A DNA stretch of 7,837 nucleotides from Deltaproteobacteria bacterium RBG_16_44_11 (GCA_001797845.1 MGQN01000024.1:16071-23907), one strand, 5' to 3'; shown: positions 1 to 6,032, counted from the stretch's first letter. Notes: generated from the letters alone by a model not told the origin. Program-made: numbers and translations.

Positions 1-933
1 GCGCACGCGGAGATGATGAAGGTTGTCCAAGGCAAGGATTCCCGCGTTCTTCACGAATGCACAACGTGTTACGCCTGTGAGGAATATTGCAAAAGAGGCA
101 ATCACCCGTTTTATCTTATAAGCGAGCGCCGCGAGGAAAAAGGCATGTTCACCGCGCCGCGCCCCATCACTAATCAGTGGATTAACATGACGCAGATGCA
201 GGACAAATACATGGTTGGAGAAGTAAAGGACAAGGCGCTCTCCTGCTGTTATATTCCTGCTCTGGGTGCTTTAGGAACCGGAGAAATTTTCAAGGATGTC
301 GCCTCGGCGGGCGTGTTTGGCGCGGAATTCATGTGCCCGGCCGTCCACACGCACTTTGCCCGTATGTCGGTAATCAAAGACCGGCTTCCTGTGGTTATCG
401 AAAATTTCCAGCGATTGGGCGTCAAAGAAGTTATCTGCATGCATGATGAATGCTACGGCACTTTTACTTCCATCGCTTCCGCCTACGGCATGGAGGTGCC
501 GTTTAAGCCGGTTTATTATATGGATTTTCTGCTGGAGAGGATGAAGGAACTCAAAGGCAAAATCAAACCGCTCAATATTAAAGCCGCGTATCAGCGCCCC
601 TGTTCCAACCGGCTCATCCCCGACAAACTGCCGCTGGTCAAAAAAATACTGAATTTAATCGGCGTGAAACTTCCCAAAAGAGTTTATCAGGATGAGAATT
701 GCCTTTGCTGTGGAGAAATTATCCGTTCGGTTTCCGGTTATAAACTGGCGGACGATGTACAAAAGAGAAATATAGACGACATGCTTGAAGCCGGTGCTGA
801 ATATTGTGTCTTTAACTGTCCGGCCTGCCAATCGTCTCTTTCGGAAAAAGTTTCCAAAAGAGGCTTGAAGCCTGTTCATATAATCGACCTGTGTAAAATG
901 GCGATAGGTGAAAAAGAAAGGGAGGTGGCCTGA
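1..933 (+). CDS. CCG-domain (HdrB/LutA-like) Fe-S protein, 5' partial
   Basis: Probably the electron-transfer Fe-S subunit of the dehydrogenase complex encoded by the next two genes, acting in the cytoplasm. The frame is open to the window edge (four codons before ATG ATG at 13-18), and the GGAG at 9-12 abuts the first ATG too closely to be a good ribosome site, so the true start is probably upstream. Counting from the ATG at 13, a ferredoxin-type C-x2-C-x2-C-x3-C motif lies at C16, C19, C22 and C26. Two cysteine-rich domains follow: the first has CC at 78-79, C108 and C147; the second has C197, the CCG signature at 232-234 and a C-P-x-C at 269-272. This is the plan of heterodisulfide reductase B/D and LutA-type proteins. 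The only ferredoxin motif seen is the second half of what is usually a pair, so a first cluster may lie upstream. The stop overlaps the next ATG by one base (TGATG), so translational coupling is likely. The exact substrate is unknown. Confidence 0.85.
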   Translation, partial: AHAEMMKVVQGKDSRVLHECTTCYACEEYCKRGNHPFYLISERREEKGMFTAPRPITNQWINMTQMQDKYMVGEVKDKALSCCYIPALGALGTGEIFKDVASAGVFGAEFMCPAVHTHFARMSVIKDRLPVVIENFQRLGVKEVICMHDECYGTFTSIASAYGMEVPFKPVYYMDFLLERMKELKGKIKPLNIKAAYQRPCSNRLIPDKLPLVKKILNLIGVKLPKRVYQDENCLCCGEIIRSVSGYKLADDVQKRNIDDMLEAGAEYCVFNCPACQSSLSEKVSKRGLKPVHIIDLCKMAIGEKEREVA

Positions 934-2312
934 TGAGCGATATTCTGAAATCCCTTATTGATATTGTAGGAGAAAGGGGCGTTTCCAATGCGCCTGAAGA
1001 ACTGTGGTTTTACGCGCGCGATCCCGGCGTGCTGGCGCCGCATAAACCCGATTATGTGGTGGCGCCGAAAACAACCGAAGAAGTCCAAAAGATTGTGCAA
1101 CTGGCTAACCGCGAAAAAATCCCCGTTGTGCCCATGGGCAACGGCATGTCTCTTACCGGATTGGTGATTCCATTGAAGGGCGGCATTGTTCTGGATATGA
1201 AACGGATGAACAAAATTCTGGAAGTAAACGCCATGGCCCGCTACGTTGTGATGGAGGGGGGAACTTCTCAGGGCGTGCTCAAAGCTTATTTACAGGAAAA
1301 TTATCCTCATTTGCGGCACAGTCTTCCCGACGCGCCGCCCGCAACAACCATCGCTGCCAACGTTGCCCTGCACGGTCAGGGCCGACTCACCAATCAATAC
1401 GGTTTCAATTCCGATATGGTCACGGGGATGGAAGTTGTTTTGCCGACGGGCGAGATTTGTCTAATCGGGTCTCCTTCTATGGGGCCTTACTGGTTTTCCA
1501 AGGGGCCGACGCTTCCCGATCTTTCGGGATTGTTTCTGGGCTGGTTAGGGGCCACAGGTGTTATTACCAAGGTCGGCTTGAGACTCTACCCCAACAAGAA
1601 GATAAGGGATGTCGAATTATTTGTTACCGATAGAGTAGAGCTTATACCGAAAATTCTCTACAAGCTCACCCATCTGGAGATGATCGAAGATGTAAATGTA
1701 TGGTTTCAGCCCAAGCCTCTAATGTTTTCAGGCAACTTCCATATTACCATTTATTTTACCGGCGACACGGAAGAAGAGATTGAATTCAAAAGAAAAATGA
1801 TTTGGGATTCCCTGCAGGAATTCATTGATGCGAAAGATGGTGGATTCATGGGCGTTCAGTATATGAAGCACATGCTCTTGGAGATGCCTAATCGCGGTGT
1901 CGCCGATTTTGCCGATGTTCCCAAGGGCGGCGGTTTCGAATATTCAGGGCCGATAACGATTATCGAGCATTATCCGCAATACGCTGCTAAGGTTGTCGAA
2001 CTGGCCAAAAAATATAATATCCTATACGCCAGCGCGGCTCGTCTTATTCACGGTGGGCATTGCATGATGTTCAGCATCTCTTTTGCTTTTAACCGCAATA
2101 ATCCGGAGATGATGGAACGAGTAAAGCATGCTCTTGACGAGGCTATGGCCTTTGCCCTGGAAATGGGAGGCCTTCCATGGAAACCAAATTTTGGGGAGCA
2201 AAAAATGGCGCTGGAAAAAATGGAACCCAACGCCCGAAAGCTCCTCCAAATGATAAAAAATAATCTCGACCCGCAGGGAATCATGAATCCCGGTAATTGG
2301 GAGGTGAACTAA
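933..2312 (+). CDS. GlcD-type FAD-linked oxidase (2-hydroxyacid dehydrogenase-like)
   Basis: Predicted flavin subunit that oxidises a 2-hydroxyacid such as D-lactate or glycolate and passes electrons to the flanking Fe-S proteins. At 459 aa it has the usual length of GlcD-type proteins. An FAD-binding PCMH domain spans about residues 39-220: the V-A-P-K-T-T-E-E-V entry strand, the pyrophosphate-binding G-N-G-M-S-L-T-G at 69-76, an A-T-T-I-A-A-N segment near 137-143 and a G-A-T-G-V-I-T segment near 206-212. The rest is a FAD-oxidase C-terminal domain ending in the typical D-P-x-G-I-M-N-P-G motif. GGAGGTGG at 921-928 is a strong ribosome site before the ATG at 933, inside the end of the upstream gene. 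The stop TAA overlaps the next start (TAATG). The family is clear. The substrate cannot be read from sequence, and acyl or aromatic hydroxyacids are also possible in a syntrophic anaerobe. Confidence 0.9.
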   Translation: MSDILKSLIDIVGERGVSNAPEELWFYARDPGVLAPHKPDYVVAPKTTEEVQKIVQLANREKIPVVPMGNGMSLTGLVIPLKGGIVLDMKRMNKILEVNAMARYVVMEGGTSQGVLKAYLQENYPHLRHSLPDAPPATTIAANVALHGQGRLTNQYGFNSDMVTGMEVVLPTGEICLIGSPSMGPYWFSKGPTLPDLSGLFLGWLGATGVITKVGLRLYPNKKIRDVELFVTDRVELIPKILYKLTHLEMIEDVNVWFQPKPLMFSGNFHITIYFTGDTEEEIEFKRKMIWDSLQEFIDAKDGGFMGVQYMKHMLLEMPNRGVADFADVPKGGGFEYSGPITIIEHYPQYAAKVVELAKKYNILYASAARLIHGGHCMMFSISFAFNRNNPEMMERVKHALDEAMAFALEMGGLPWKPNFGEQKMALEKMEPNARKLLQMIKNNLDPQGIMNPGNWEVN

Positions 2313-3487
2313 TGGCCTACATACGCAATATAGAACATGCAGATATTGTCCATAGATGTTTCCGGTGCGGATATTGTAAATTCCCGGAAGATTATAGCGA
2401 TTTCAACTGTCCCTCCTACAAGGCTTTTGGTTGGGATACTTATGCGCCGGGCGGCAGAATGTGGCTGATACGTGCCTGGCTTAGCGGTGAAATTGAAACA
2501 AGCCCGCGCTTTGCCGAGATCATGTACTCCTGCGTGGCCTGCGATAACTGCAAGAATCAGTGCGTCTTTCCGAAATTCAAAGATGTTTTACCGGATATTT
2601 TTCAGGAAACAAAAGCCGAACTGGTCAGCGAAGGCAGAATTCCCCCCGGCGTGCGGGATTATTTTAAGGCGATTGCCATCAGCGGCAATCCTTATAAACT
2701 GCCGCAAGAGGAAAGAAGTAAATGGGCCGCGGGAACGGGATTGCAAAAATATTCCGGCCAGGAGTATCTCTTTTACGCGGGCTGTGTCGGTTCCTACGAC
2801 GAGGTTGGACAAAAAATGGCTAAAAGCGTAGGAAGCTTGCTGGTTGGTGCCGGCGTATCTCTCGGCATTTTAGGAACCGAAGAAACCTGCGACGGCAACG
2901 AAGTCAGAATTCTGGGAGAAATGGGTTTATTCACGCAACTGGCCCAGGACAACATTGAAAAGTTCAAGGCAAAAGGCGTTAAAAAAATCATCACGCTTGA
3001 TCCGCACGCGCTTAATGTCTTTAAAAAAGATTATCCCCAGTTGGGAGGAAACTTTCAGGTGTTCCATTACACCGAGATATTGGCCGGGTTGATTAAAAAG
3101 AAAAGAATAAAATTTAATAAGTATCCGGCAAAAATAACCTACCACGATCCCTGTTATCTGGGGCGGCATAATCAGATATACGGACCTCCGCGCGAAATTC
3201 TTAAAGCGATCCCCGGTGCCGAACTTATCGAGATGCGCCGTAATAGCCTGAATGCCTTTTGCTGCGGTGGGGGAGGCGGAAACTTTTTTACGGATATTCT
3301 GGGCACCGGTGAAGACAGCGCCGGACGTGTACGTGTGCGGGAAGCCATGGAAACCGGCGCCCAAATTATCGCGGTGGCTTGCCCCAGCTGCGCCAAGATG
3401 CTGACCGATGCGGTGAAAATGGAAAATCTGGAAGATAAACTGGAAGTGCTGGGTATCGCCGAAATTCTTGCGAAGGCCCGGAAATGA
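2312..3487 (+). CDS. GlcF/HdrD-like Fe-S oxidoreductase with two CCG domains
   Basis: Third subunit of the complex, taking electrons from the flavoprotein. I use ATG 2312 (391 aa) rather than the TTG at 2297: GGAGGTG at 2299-2305 is an ideally placed ribosome site for the ATG and would lie inside the coding region if TTG were used. The N-terminus has two [4Fe-4S] motifs: C16, C19, C22 and C33, and C74, C77, C80 and C84. The first cysteine-rich domain has C158 and then T-C-D at 192-194, where the usual signature is C-C-G. The second has H-D-P-C at 278-281, C-C-G at 317-319 followed by a glycine run, and C-P-x-C at 357-360, so it is intact. The overall plan matches glycolate oxidase GlcF and HdrD. 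It forms one transcription unit with the two genes before it. The altered first domain may bind no cofactor, or a different one. Confidence 0.9.
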   Translation: MAYIRNIEHADIVHRCFRCGYCKFPEDYSDFNCPSYKAFGWDTYAPGGRMWLIRAWLSGEIETSPRFAEIMYSCVACDNCKNQCVFPKFKDVLPDIFQETKAELVSEGRIPPGVRDYFKAIAISGNPYKLPQEERSKWAAGTGLQKYSGQEYLFYAGCVGSYDEVGQKMAKSVGSLLVGAGVSLGILGTEETCDGNEVRILGEMGLFTQLAQDNIEKFKAKGVKKIITLDPHALNVFKKDYPQLGGNFQVFHYTEILAGLIKKKRIKFNKYPAKITYHDPCYLGRHNQIYGPPREILKAIPGAELIEMRRNSLNAFCCGGGGGNFFTDILGTGEDSAGRVRVREAMETGAQIIAVACPSCAKMLTDAVKMENLEDKLEVLGIAEILAKARK

Positions 3488-3504
3488 TGAGGTCGTAAAA
3501 AGTA

Positions 3505-3537
3505 ACACAGTCTGTCGTTTCCACGGACAGTCTGTGT
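3505..3537 (+). terminator. Imperfect hairpin after the dehydrogenase operon
   Basis: An 18-base gap after the preceding stop leads to arms ACACAG-T-CTGTC (3505-3516) and GACAG-T-CTGTGT (3526-3537), which pair over 11 bp with one T-T mismatch and a 9-base loop. It is placed like a transcription terminator, but no T-run follows (CACCCAACAT comes next), so intrinsic termination is doubtful. It could instead be a processing or mRNA-stability hairpin, or part of a mobile palindromic element with the repeat just downstream. Confidence 0.35.
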
Positions 3538-3554
3538 CACCCAACATAAAAGTC

Positions 3555-3641
3555 GTCATGCCGGCGCAGGCCGGTATCCAGAGATAACTGATTATACTGG
3601 ATTTCCGCCTTCGTACCCTGTAGGGCACAAGCGGGAATGAC
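3555..3641. repeat. MITE-like palindromic intergenic repeat
   Basis: About 87 bp with inverted ends: GTCATGCCGGCGCAGG... at the left and ...GCGGGAATGAC at the right, whose reverse complement begins GTCATTCCCGC. Inside lies a further inverted pair, ATCCAG (3576-3581) and CTGGAT (3597-3602), and a small CCCT-GT-AGGG hairpin near 3617-3626. Repeats with GTCAT-CCGGC/CCCGC ends and an internal ATCCAG are dispersed in many bacterial genomes. Translated in reverse they give the recurrent peptide I-P-A-C-A-G-M-T, which is also seen here. It lies directly upstream of the next gene's ribosome site. Confidence 0.65.
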
Positions 3642-3659
3642 AAAACGGAAGGAACACAA

Positions 3660-4190
3660 ATGAACAAAGAAGAAATGCTGGAAGCGGTTTATCAGAAGGC
3701 GAAAGCCTGTGAACTCAAAGGCGGCAACTGCGCGCAATGCTCTATTGCCGCTATTTTCGAAGTACTCGGTGTGGAGGATGAAAGTGTAATCAGGGCTGCC
3801 ACCGGTTTAGCTGATGGCGTGGGGCTTTCCGGTGACGGCCATTGCGGCGCTCTTTCCGGCGGGACAATAGCGATCAGCTATTTTTTCGGCAGAAAAAAAG
3901 AAGATATCAGCAGAATGGGCAAGCAGATCAAGGCGCTTCTTTTGGCGAAAAAATTTCACGCCGAATTTGTGGAGGAATTTTCCACCTGCCGTTGTGCCGA
4001 TATTCAGAAAAAACAATTCGGACGCTTCTTTAATCTCTACAACATGGAAGATTTGAAAGCGGCGCAGGCCGCGGGTATGGCCGAGCAATGTTCGACGCTG
4101 GTCGGGAAGGCGGCGCGTATGGCGCTGAAAATTATTCTCGACGAGCAGGAAGCAAAAAAAGCAAAACAAGATGAACTCCCTGTTTTATAG
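3660..4190 (+). CDS. C_GCAxxG_C_C family protein
   Basis: A 176-aa cysteine-rich soluble protein of the C_GCAxxG_C_C family, a redox-related family common in anaerobes with no defined reaction. Cysteines sit at the family positions: C17, then N-C-A-Q-C at 23-27, G-D-G-H-C-G-A-L-S-G-G at 58-68 (the hallmark glycine/cysteine loop), C110 and C112, and C144 before a C-terminal helix rich in alanine and lysine. The start is ATG 3660, with GGAAGGA at 3647-3653 six bases upstream. No signal peptide or membrane segment is seen. A repeat element separates it from the upstream dehydrogenase operon, so co-transcription is uncertain. Members of this family are often found beside Fe-S oxidoreductases, which would suit a role in metal or thiol redox chemistry, but this is inference. 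Confidence 0.85.
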   Translation: MNKEEMLEAVYQKAKACELKGGNCAQCSIAAIFEVLGVEDESVIRAATGLADGVGLSGDGHCGALSGGTIAISYFFGRKKEDISRMGKQIKALLLAKKFHAEFVEEFSTCRCADIQKKQFGRFFNLYNMEDLKAAQAAGMAEQCSTLVGKAARMALKIILDEQEAKKAKQDELPVL

Positions 4191-4234
4191 GGACGAATTT
4201 TTGCCTGTTGCATAAATTATACAGATGAACTTTA

Positions 4235-4290
4235 GCCGGTATCCGTTCAATATCACCCTGTGTCTGGTCATGGTGGTTTAGGATACCGGC
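4235..4290. repeat. Perfect 10-bp inverted repeat with 36-bp spacer
   Basis: GCCGGTATCC at 4235-4244 and GGATACCGGC at 4281-4290 are exact reverse complements. The same 10-mer occurs in the palindromic repeat at 3570-3579. It falls within the decayed CCG fragment. It could be a hairpin-forming element, the ends of a small inserted repeat, or chance. Confidence 0.45.
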
Positions 4291-4386
4291 GGTAAATCCG
4301 CAGCACAGAGAGTCTTAGTGGTTGTTTTCCAGCACAACGATGGTCATCCCCGCTGCCTGATACAGTCCGCGAATGAAACTAGTATT
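4237..4386 (-). pseudogene. Remnant of a CCG-domain (HdrB-like) Fe-S protein
   Basis: Read on the minus strand, one frame encodes a stretch resembling the end of a CCG domain: F-I-R-G-L-Y-Q-A-A-G-M-T-I-V-V-L-E-N-N-H, then a TAA stop (4315-4317), then D-S-L-C-C-G-F-T-A-G-I. The order 'A-A-G-M-T-I-V-x-L-E-N-N-x-x-x-S-L-C-C-G-F-x-A-G' is what HdrB-type proteins show around their CCG motif (here at 4297-4305). A second stop (TAA 4387-4389) lies just upstream, no start codon or ribosome site exists, and similarity fades after the motif. It is therefore a decayed fragment. The TAA is not a selenocysteine codon, so recoding does not rescue it. It lies about 20 bases beyond the end of the DUF2892 gene, on the same strand. 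It could come from a duplicated or recombined copy of a gene like the first one in this window. Confidence 0.55.
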
Positions 4387-4408
4387 TTAATCAGCTGTCG
4401 CTTTTTTA

Positions 4409-4612
4409 TCAAGATTTCTTGATCGTGGAAATTTTAAAAGGTACATACAAAGGGCAGAAACCGATCAGGCTCGTTAGTATAAACACAACTGCCAGAATGC
4501 CCAGAATAATTGCCGCAACGCCTGTAATGTTACCGGTCAGATAGAGAACTATAACAACAATGGCCAAAATTATTCTAATAATCCTATCTATTGTTCCCAT
4601 GTTCTTTTTCAT
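4409..4612 (-). CDS. DUF2892 small inner-membrane protein (YgaP-tail-like)
   Basis: A 67-aa protein with two hydrophobic helices (about residues 9-27 and 30-51) after a short basic N-terminus, matching the DUF2892 family. That family occurs alone or fused behind a rhodanese domain, as in E. coli YgaP. The family-typical G-F-C-P-L-Y motif follows the second helix (about residues 51-56). The start ATG at 4612 has AAGGAGA at 4619-4625 upstream. It ends in tandem TGA TAA. Its first 29 bases overlap the read-through reading of the small ORF upstream, which suggests coupled translation. The tandem rhodanese upstream on the same strand fits the common rhodanese/DUF2892 association. It probably works at the inner membrane in sulfane-sulfur handling, but its biochemical role is not established. 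Confidence 0.85.
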   Translation of the reverse strand: MKKNMGTIDRIIRIILAIVVIVLYLTGNITGVAAIILGILAVVFILTSLIGFCPLYVPFKISTIKKS

Positions 4613-4763
4613 ATGTTTCTCCTTTCTCCTCAGGTTTTTTCTTCTTGTCCTTGACCGGACAAGCCTGCCTCACTCATGTAGAGATGCCCATGCGTGGCAG
4701 TAGCCAGGCCTGCACAAAAATCCATGCAACCAAAATAATCGGTAAAATCAGCAAATCATTCAT
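4584..4763 (-). CDS. Candidate small membrane selenoprotein (in-frame UGA at codon 30)
   Basis: This short ORF starts at ATG 4763 with AGGAAGG (4774-4780) about ten bases upstream. Residues 1-29 are one hydrophobic helix ending in L-L-P-R-M-G-I-S-T. Codon 30 is TGA (4674-4676). The same frame stays open for 29 more codons to TAG, giving V-R-Q-A-C-P-V-K-D followed by a lysine/glutamate-rich tail. With UGA read as selenocysteine the product is 59 aa with U30-x4-C35 just after the helix. From memory, small membrane proteins with an L-P-x-x-G-x-x-T-C-x4-C pattern occur in related anaerobes, which would put U30 on a conserved Cys; I cannot check this here. A hairpin fitting a bacterial SECIS follows. 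The tail overlaps the DUF2892 start and contains its ribosome site. The alternatives are a real 29-aa peptide ending at TGA, or a recent nonsense mutation. Selenocysteine machinery is not in this window. If UGA is simply a stop, the CDS is 4674-4763. Confidence 0.55.
4644..4663 (-). promoter_or_regulatory. Putative bacterial SECIS hairpin
   Basis: On the minus strand, starting 10 bases after the TGA, CTTGTCC pairs perfectly with GGACAAG around the six-base loop GGTCAA. The loop spans +18 to +23 after the UGA. Bacterial SECIS elements place a short stem-loop roughly 16-37 bases downstream with a G at the start of the loop; the E. coli fdhF loop, from memory, also contains GGUC at nearly the same offset. 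No T-run follows the stem (AAGAAAAAACC), which argues against a terminator. Confidence 0.5.
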
Positions 4764-4842
4764 TGCTTATTTTCCTTCCTGTAAAACATCATTTCTCACA
4801 TAAATCAAATGTTTAAGCCGAGGTACTCAAAAAAGCCATATT

Positions 4843-5736
4843 TCAACGGCTCACCGGAAGCGAGGGATCTTTTATCCATTCCTCAAAAGAGCCGTCATAT
4901 ACCCTAACATTCTTGTACCCGAGAACATGTGCCAAAATGAAAGCCCATGTTGGACAGCACCGGCCGGTATCGGAATAGGTGATGATTTCTTTAGATTTGT
5001 CCTTGCCGACTACTGTAGCCGCCAAAATTTCAAGGTCTTGTTTCTTTTTGAATGTGCCCAGATCAGTATATGCTGCCGATGCCGGGAGATTCACTGCCCC
5101 CGGGATACGACCGGTCTTACCCATAAATTCTTGTTTTCTCTCTCCACTGAACATTGGAAGTTCCCGTACGTCGACAAAAGTCGCTTTTCCAATGTGGTTG
5201 TTCACATAATTCTTATCTACATGCATTTCCTTGTTCAGTTTGCCCCTATAGACGGTCTTTTTCGCTTTAACCGGTTTTGTAGAAACGGGCCTTTTTTCCC
5301 TAACCCACTTTTCATGGCCTCCGTCAAGGATGCTGACATTTTCCAGACCTGCATAACAGAGAGTACATAAAACGCGCGGGGCCATGACCTGGTAAAAACA
5401 ATGGTAGGTTTTGCAAATAATCACCACAATGGAATCAGCCTTTATCCCAGAATCACCGATAGTCTCGAAGAGGTCGTCTTCCGATGGTAATTCCGTATGC
5501 CACCCTTCTTTCATAGTTGCCCACATACCGTAATAAGCACTAACGGCACCAGGTATATGGCCTTCCTTATAATCCTCGATTTTTCTGATATCTATAGCAA
5601 CGACTTTGGGATTGTTTAGATTAGCTGCTAGCCATTCTGTGGAAACAATAGGATCAATATCATGGGCTAGGCACTGAAAGAGGAATAGCAGTATTACGAA
5701 TAGAACTAGTAGGGATGATAAGCAAAGTTTCTTCAT
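4843..5736 (-). CDS. Exported tandem-rhodanese sulfurtransferase
   Basis: A 297-aa protein with two rhodanese domains, as in thiosulfate:cyanide sulfurtransferases. Residues 1-25 form a Sec signal (K-K, long Leu/Val/Phe core, likely cut after C-L-A), so it should act in the periplasm. Domain 1 (about 28-150) has the D-I-R entry, H-I-P-G-A at 60-64 and the loop I-I-C-K-T-Y-H-C at 106-113, with C108 at the usual catalytic position. Domain 2 (about 165-295) has D-V-R at 189-191, R-I-P-G-A at 210-214 and the loop T-Y-S-D-T-G-R-C-C at 253-261, where the catalytic Cys position appears to be Ser255 and two Cys sit at 260-261. In standard tandem rhodaneses the C-terminal domain is the active one, so the active site may have moved. 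The start ATG 5736 has AAGGAGGG (5743-5750) six bases upstream. It is first in the minus-strand cluster with the small candidate selenoprotein and DUF2892, and is divergent from the CsoR-family gene. Confidence 0.9.
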   Translation of the reverse strand: MKKLCLSSLLVLFVILLFLFQCLAHDIDPIVSTEWLAANLNNPKVVAIDIRKIEDYKEGHIPGAVSAYYGMWATMKEGWHTELPSEDDLFETIGDSGIKADSIVVIICKTYHCFYQVMAPRVLCTLCYAGLENVSILDGGHEKWVREKRPVSTKPVKAKKTVYRGKLNKEMHVDKNYVNNHIGKATFVDVRELPMFSGERKQEFMGKTGRIPGAVNLPASAAYTDLGTFKKKQDLEILAATVVGKDKSKEIITYSDTGRCCPTWAFILAHVLGYKNVRVYDGSFEEWIKDPSLPVSR

Positions 5737-5832
5737 ATTTAGCCCTCCTTTTCTAGAGCTGCGTAATGGTTTGAAAAATTACCTTGTTCTTTTGCCTTCA
5801 CCTCTATGCTAAGAAATTATTCATTTTTTTAA

Positions 5833-5861
5833 TAAATACCATATAAAGAAGAGATAATCAA
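5833..5861 (-). promoter_or_regulatory. Weak candidate promoter for the rhodanese cluster
   Basis: On the minus strand, TTGATT (5856-5861) and TATTTA (5833-5838) are 17 bases apart, about 100 bases upstream of the rhodanese start. The -10 matches the consensus at only three of six bases and the region is A/T-rich, so this is tentative. Confidence 0.2.
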
Positions 5862-6003
5862 ACTGTGCTTCATAATCCGGCATTTTAATTTTTCTGTTTC
5901 ATCTCTATCCCTGATTGATTGCGAATGCGAATAATGGAATTTATTCATTTTTTATATGTAAGCTGCGGCCGAATTTCCTCAATGCAAGGTAACTACAAAA
6001 TTC

Positions 6004-6032
6004 TTGACAGAGGAGATCAGTACGGTTAGTAT
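6004..6032 (+). promoter_or_regulatory. Sigma70-type promoter of the CsoR/CstR-family operon
   Basis: A perfect TTGACA (6004-6009) is followed after 17 bases by TAGTAT (6027-6032, four of six consensus bases). Transcription would begin near 6039, leaving a leader of only about 11 bases before the ATG at 6050. The -10 box overlaps the inverted-repeat operator, as expected for a repressor that blocks RNA polymerase. Confidence 0.6.

Noticed and set aside
2297..2311. TTG start at 2297 for the GlcF-like gene
   Set aside because: The five added codons are the ribosome site of the ATG at 2312, which overlaps the preceding stop in the usual coupled fashion.
2927..3667. 246-codon open frame on the minus strand
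   Set aside because: It lies antisense to the well-supported GlcF/HdrD gene and extends through the palindromic repeat. It has no recognisable domain, and its I-P-A-C-A-G-M-T peptide is a by-product of the repeat.
4408..4423. Perfect hairpin ATCAAG-ATTT-CTTGAT at the end of the DUF2892 gene
   Set aside because: On the minus strand it is followed by A's, not T's, and the T-run lies before it on the plus strand, so it is not an intrinsic terminator for either direction as written.
5829..5948. 39-codon minus-strand ORF in the divergent intergenic region
   Set aside because: It has no ribosome site, low-complexity composition and no recognisable motif, and it overlaps the promoter region of the rhodanese gene.
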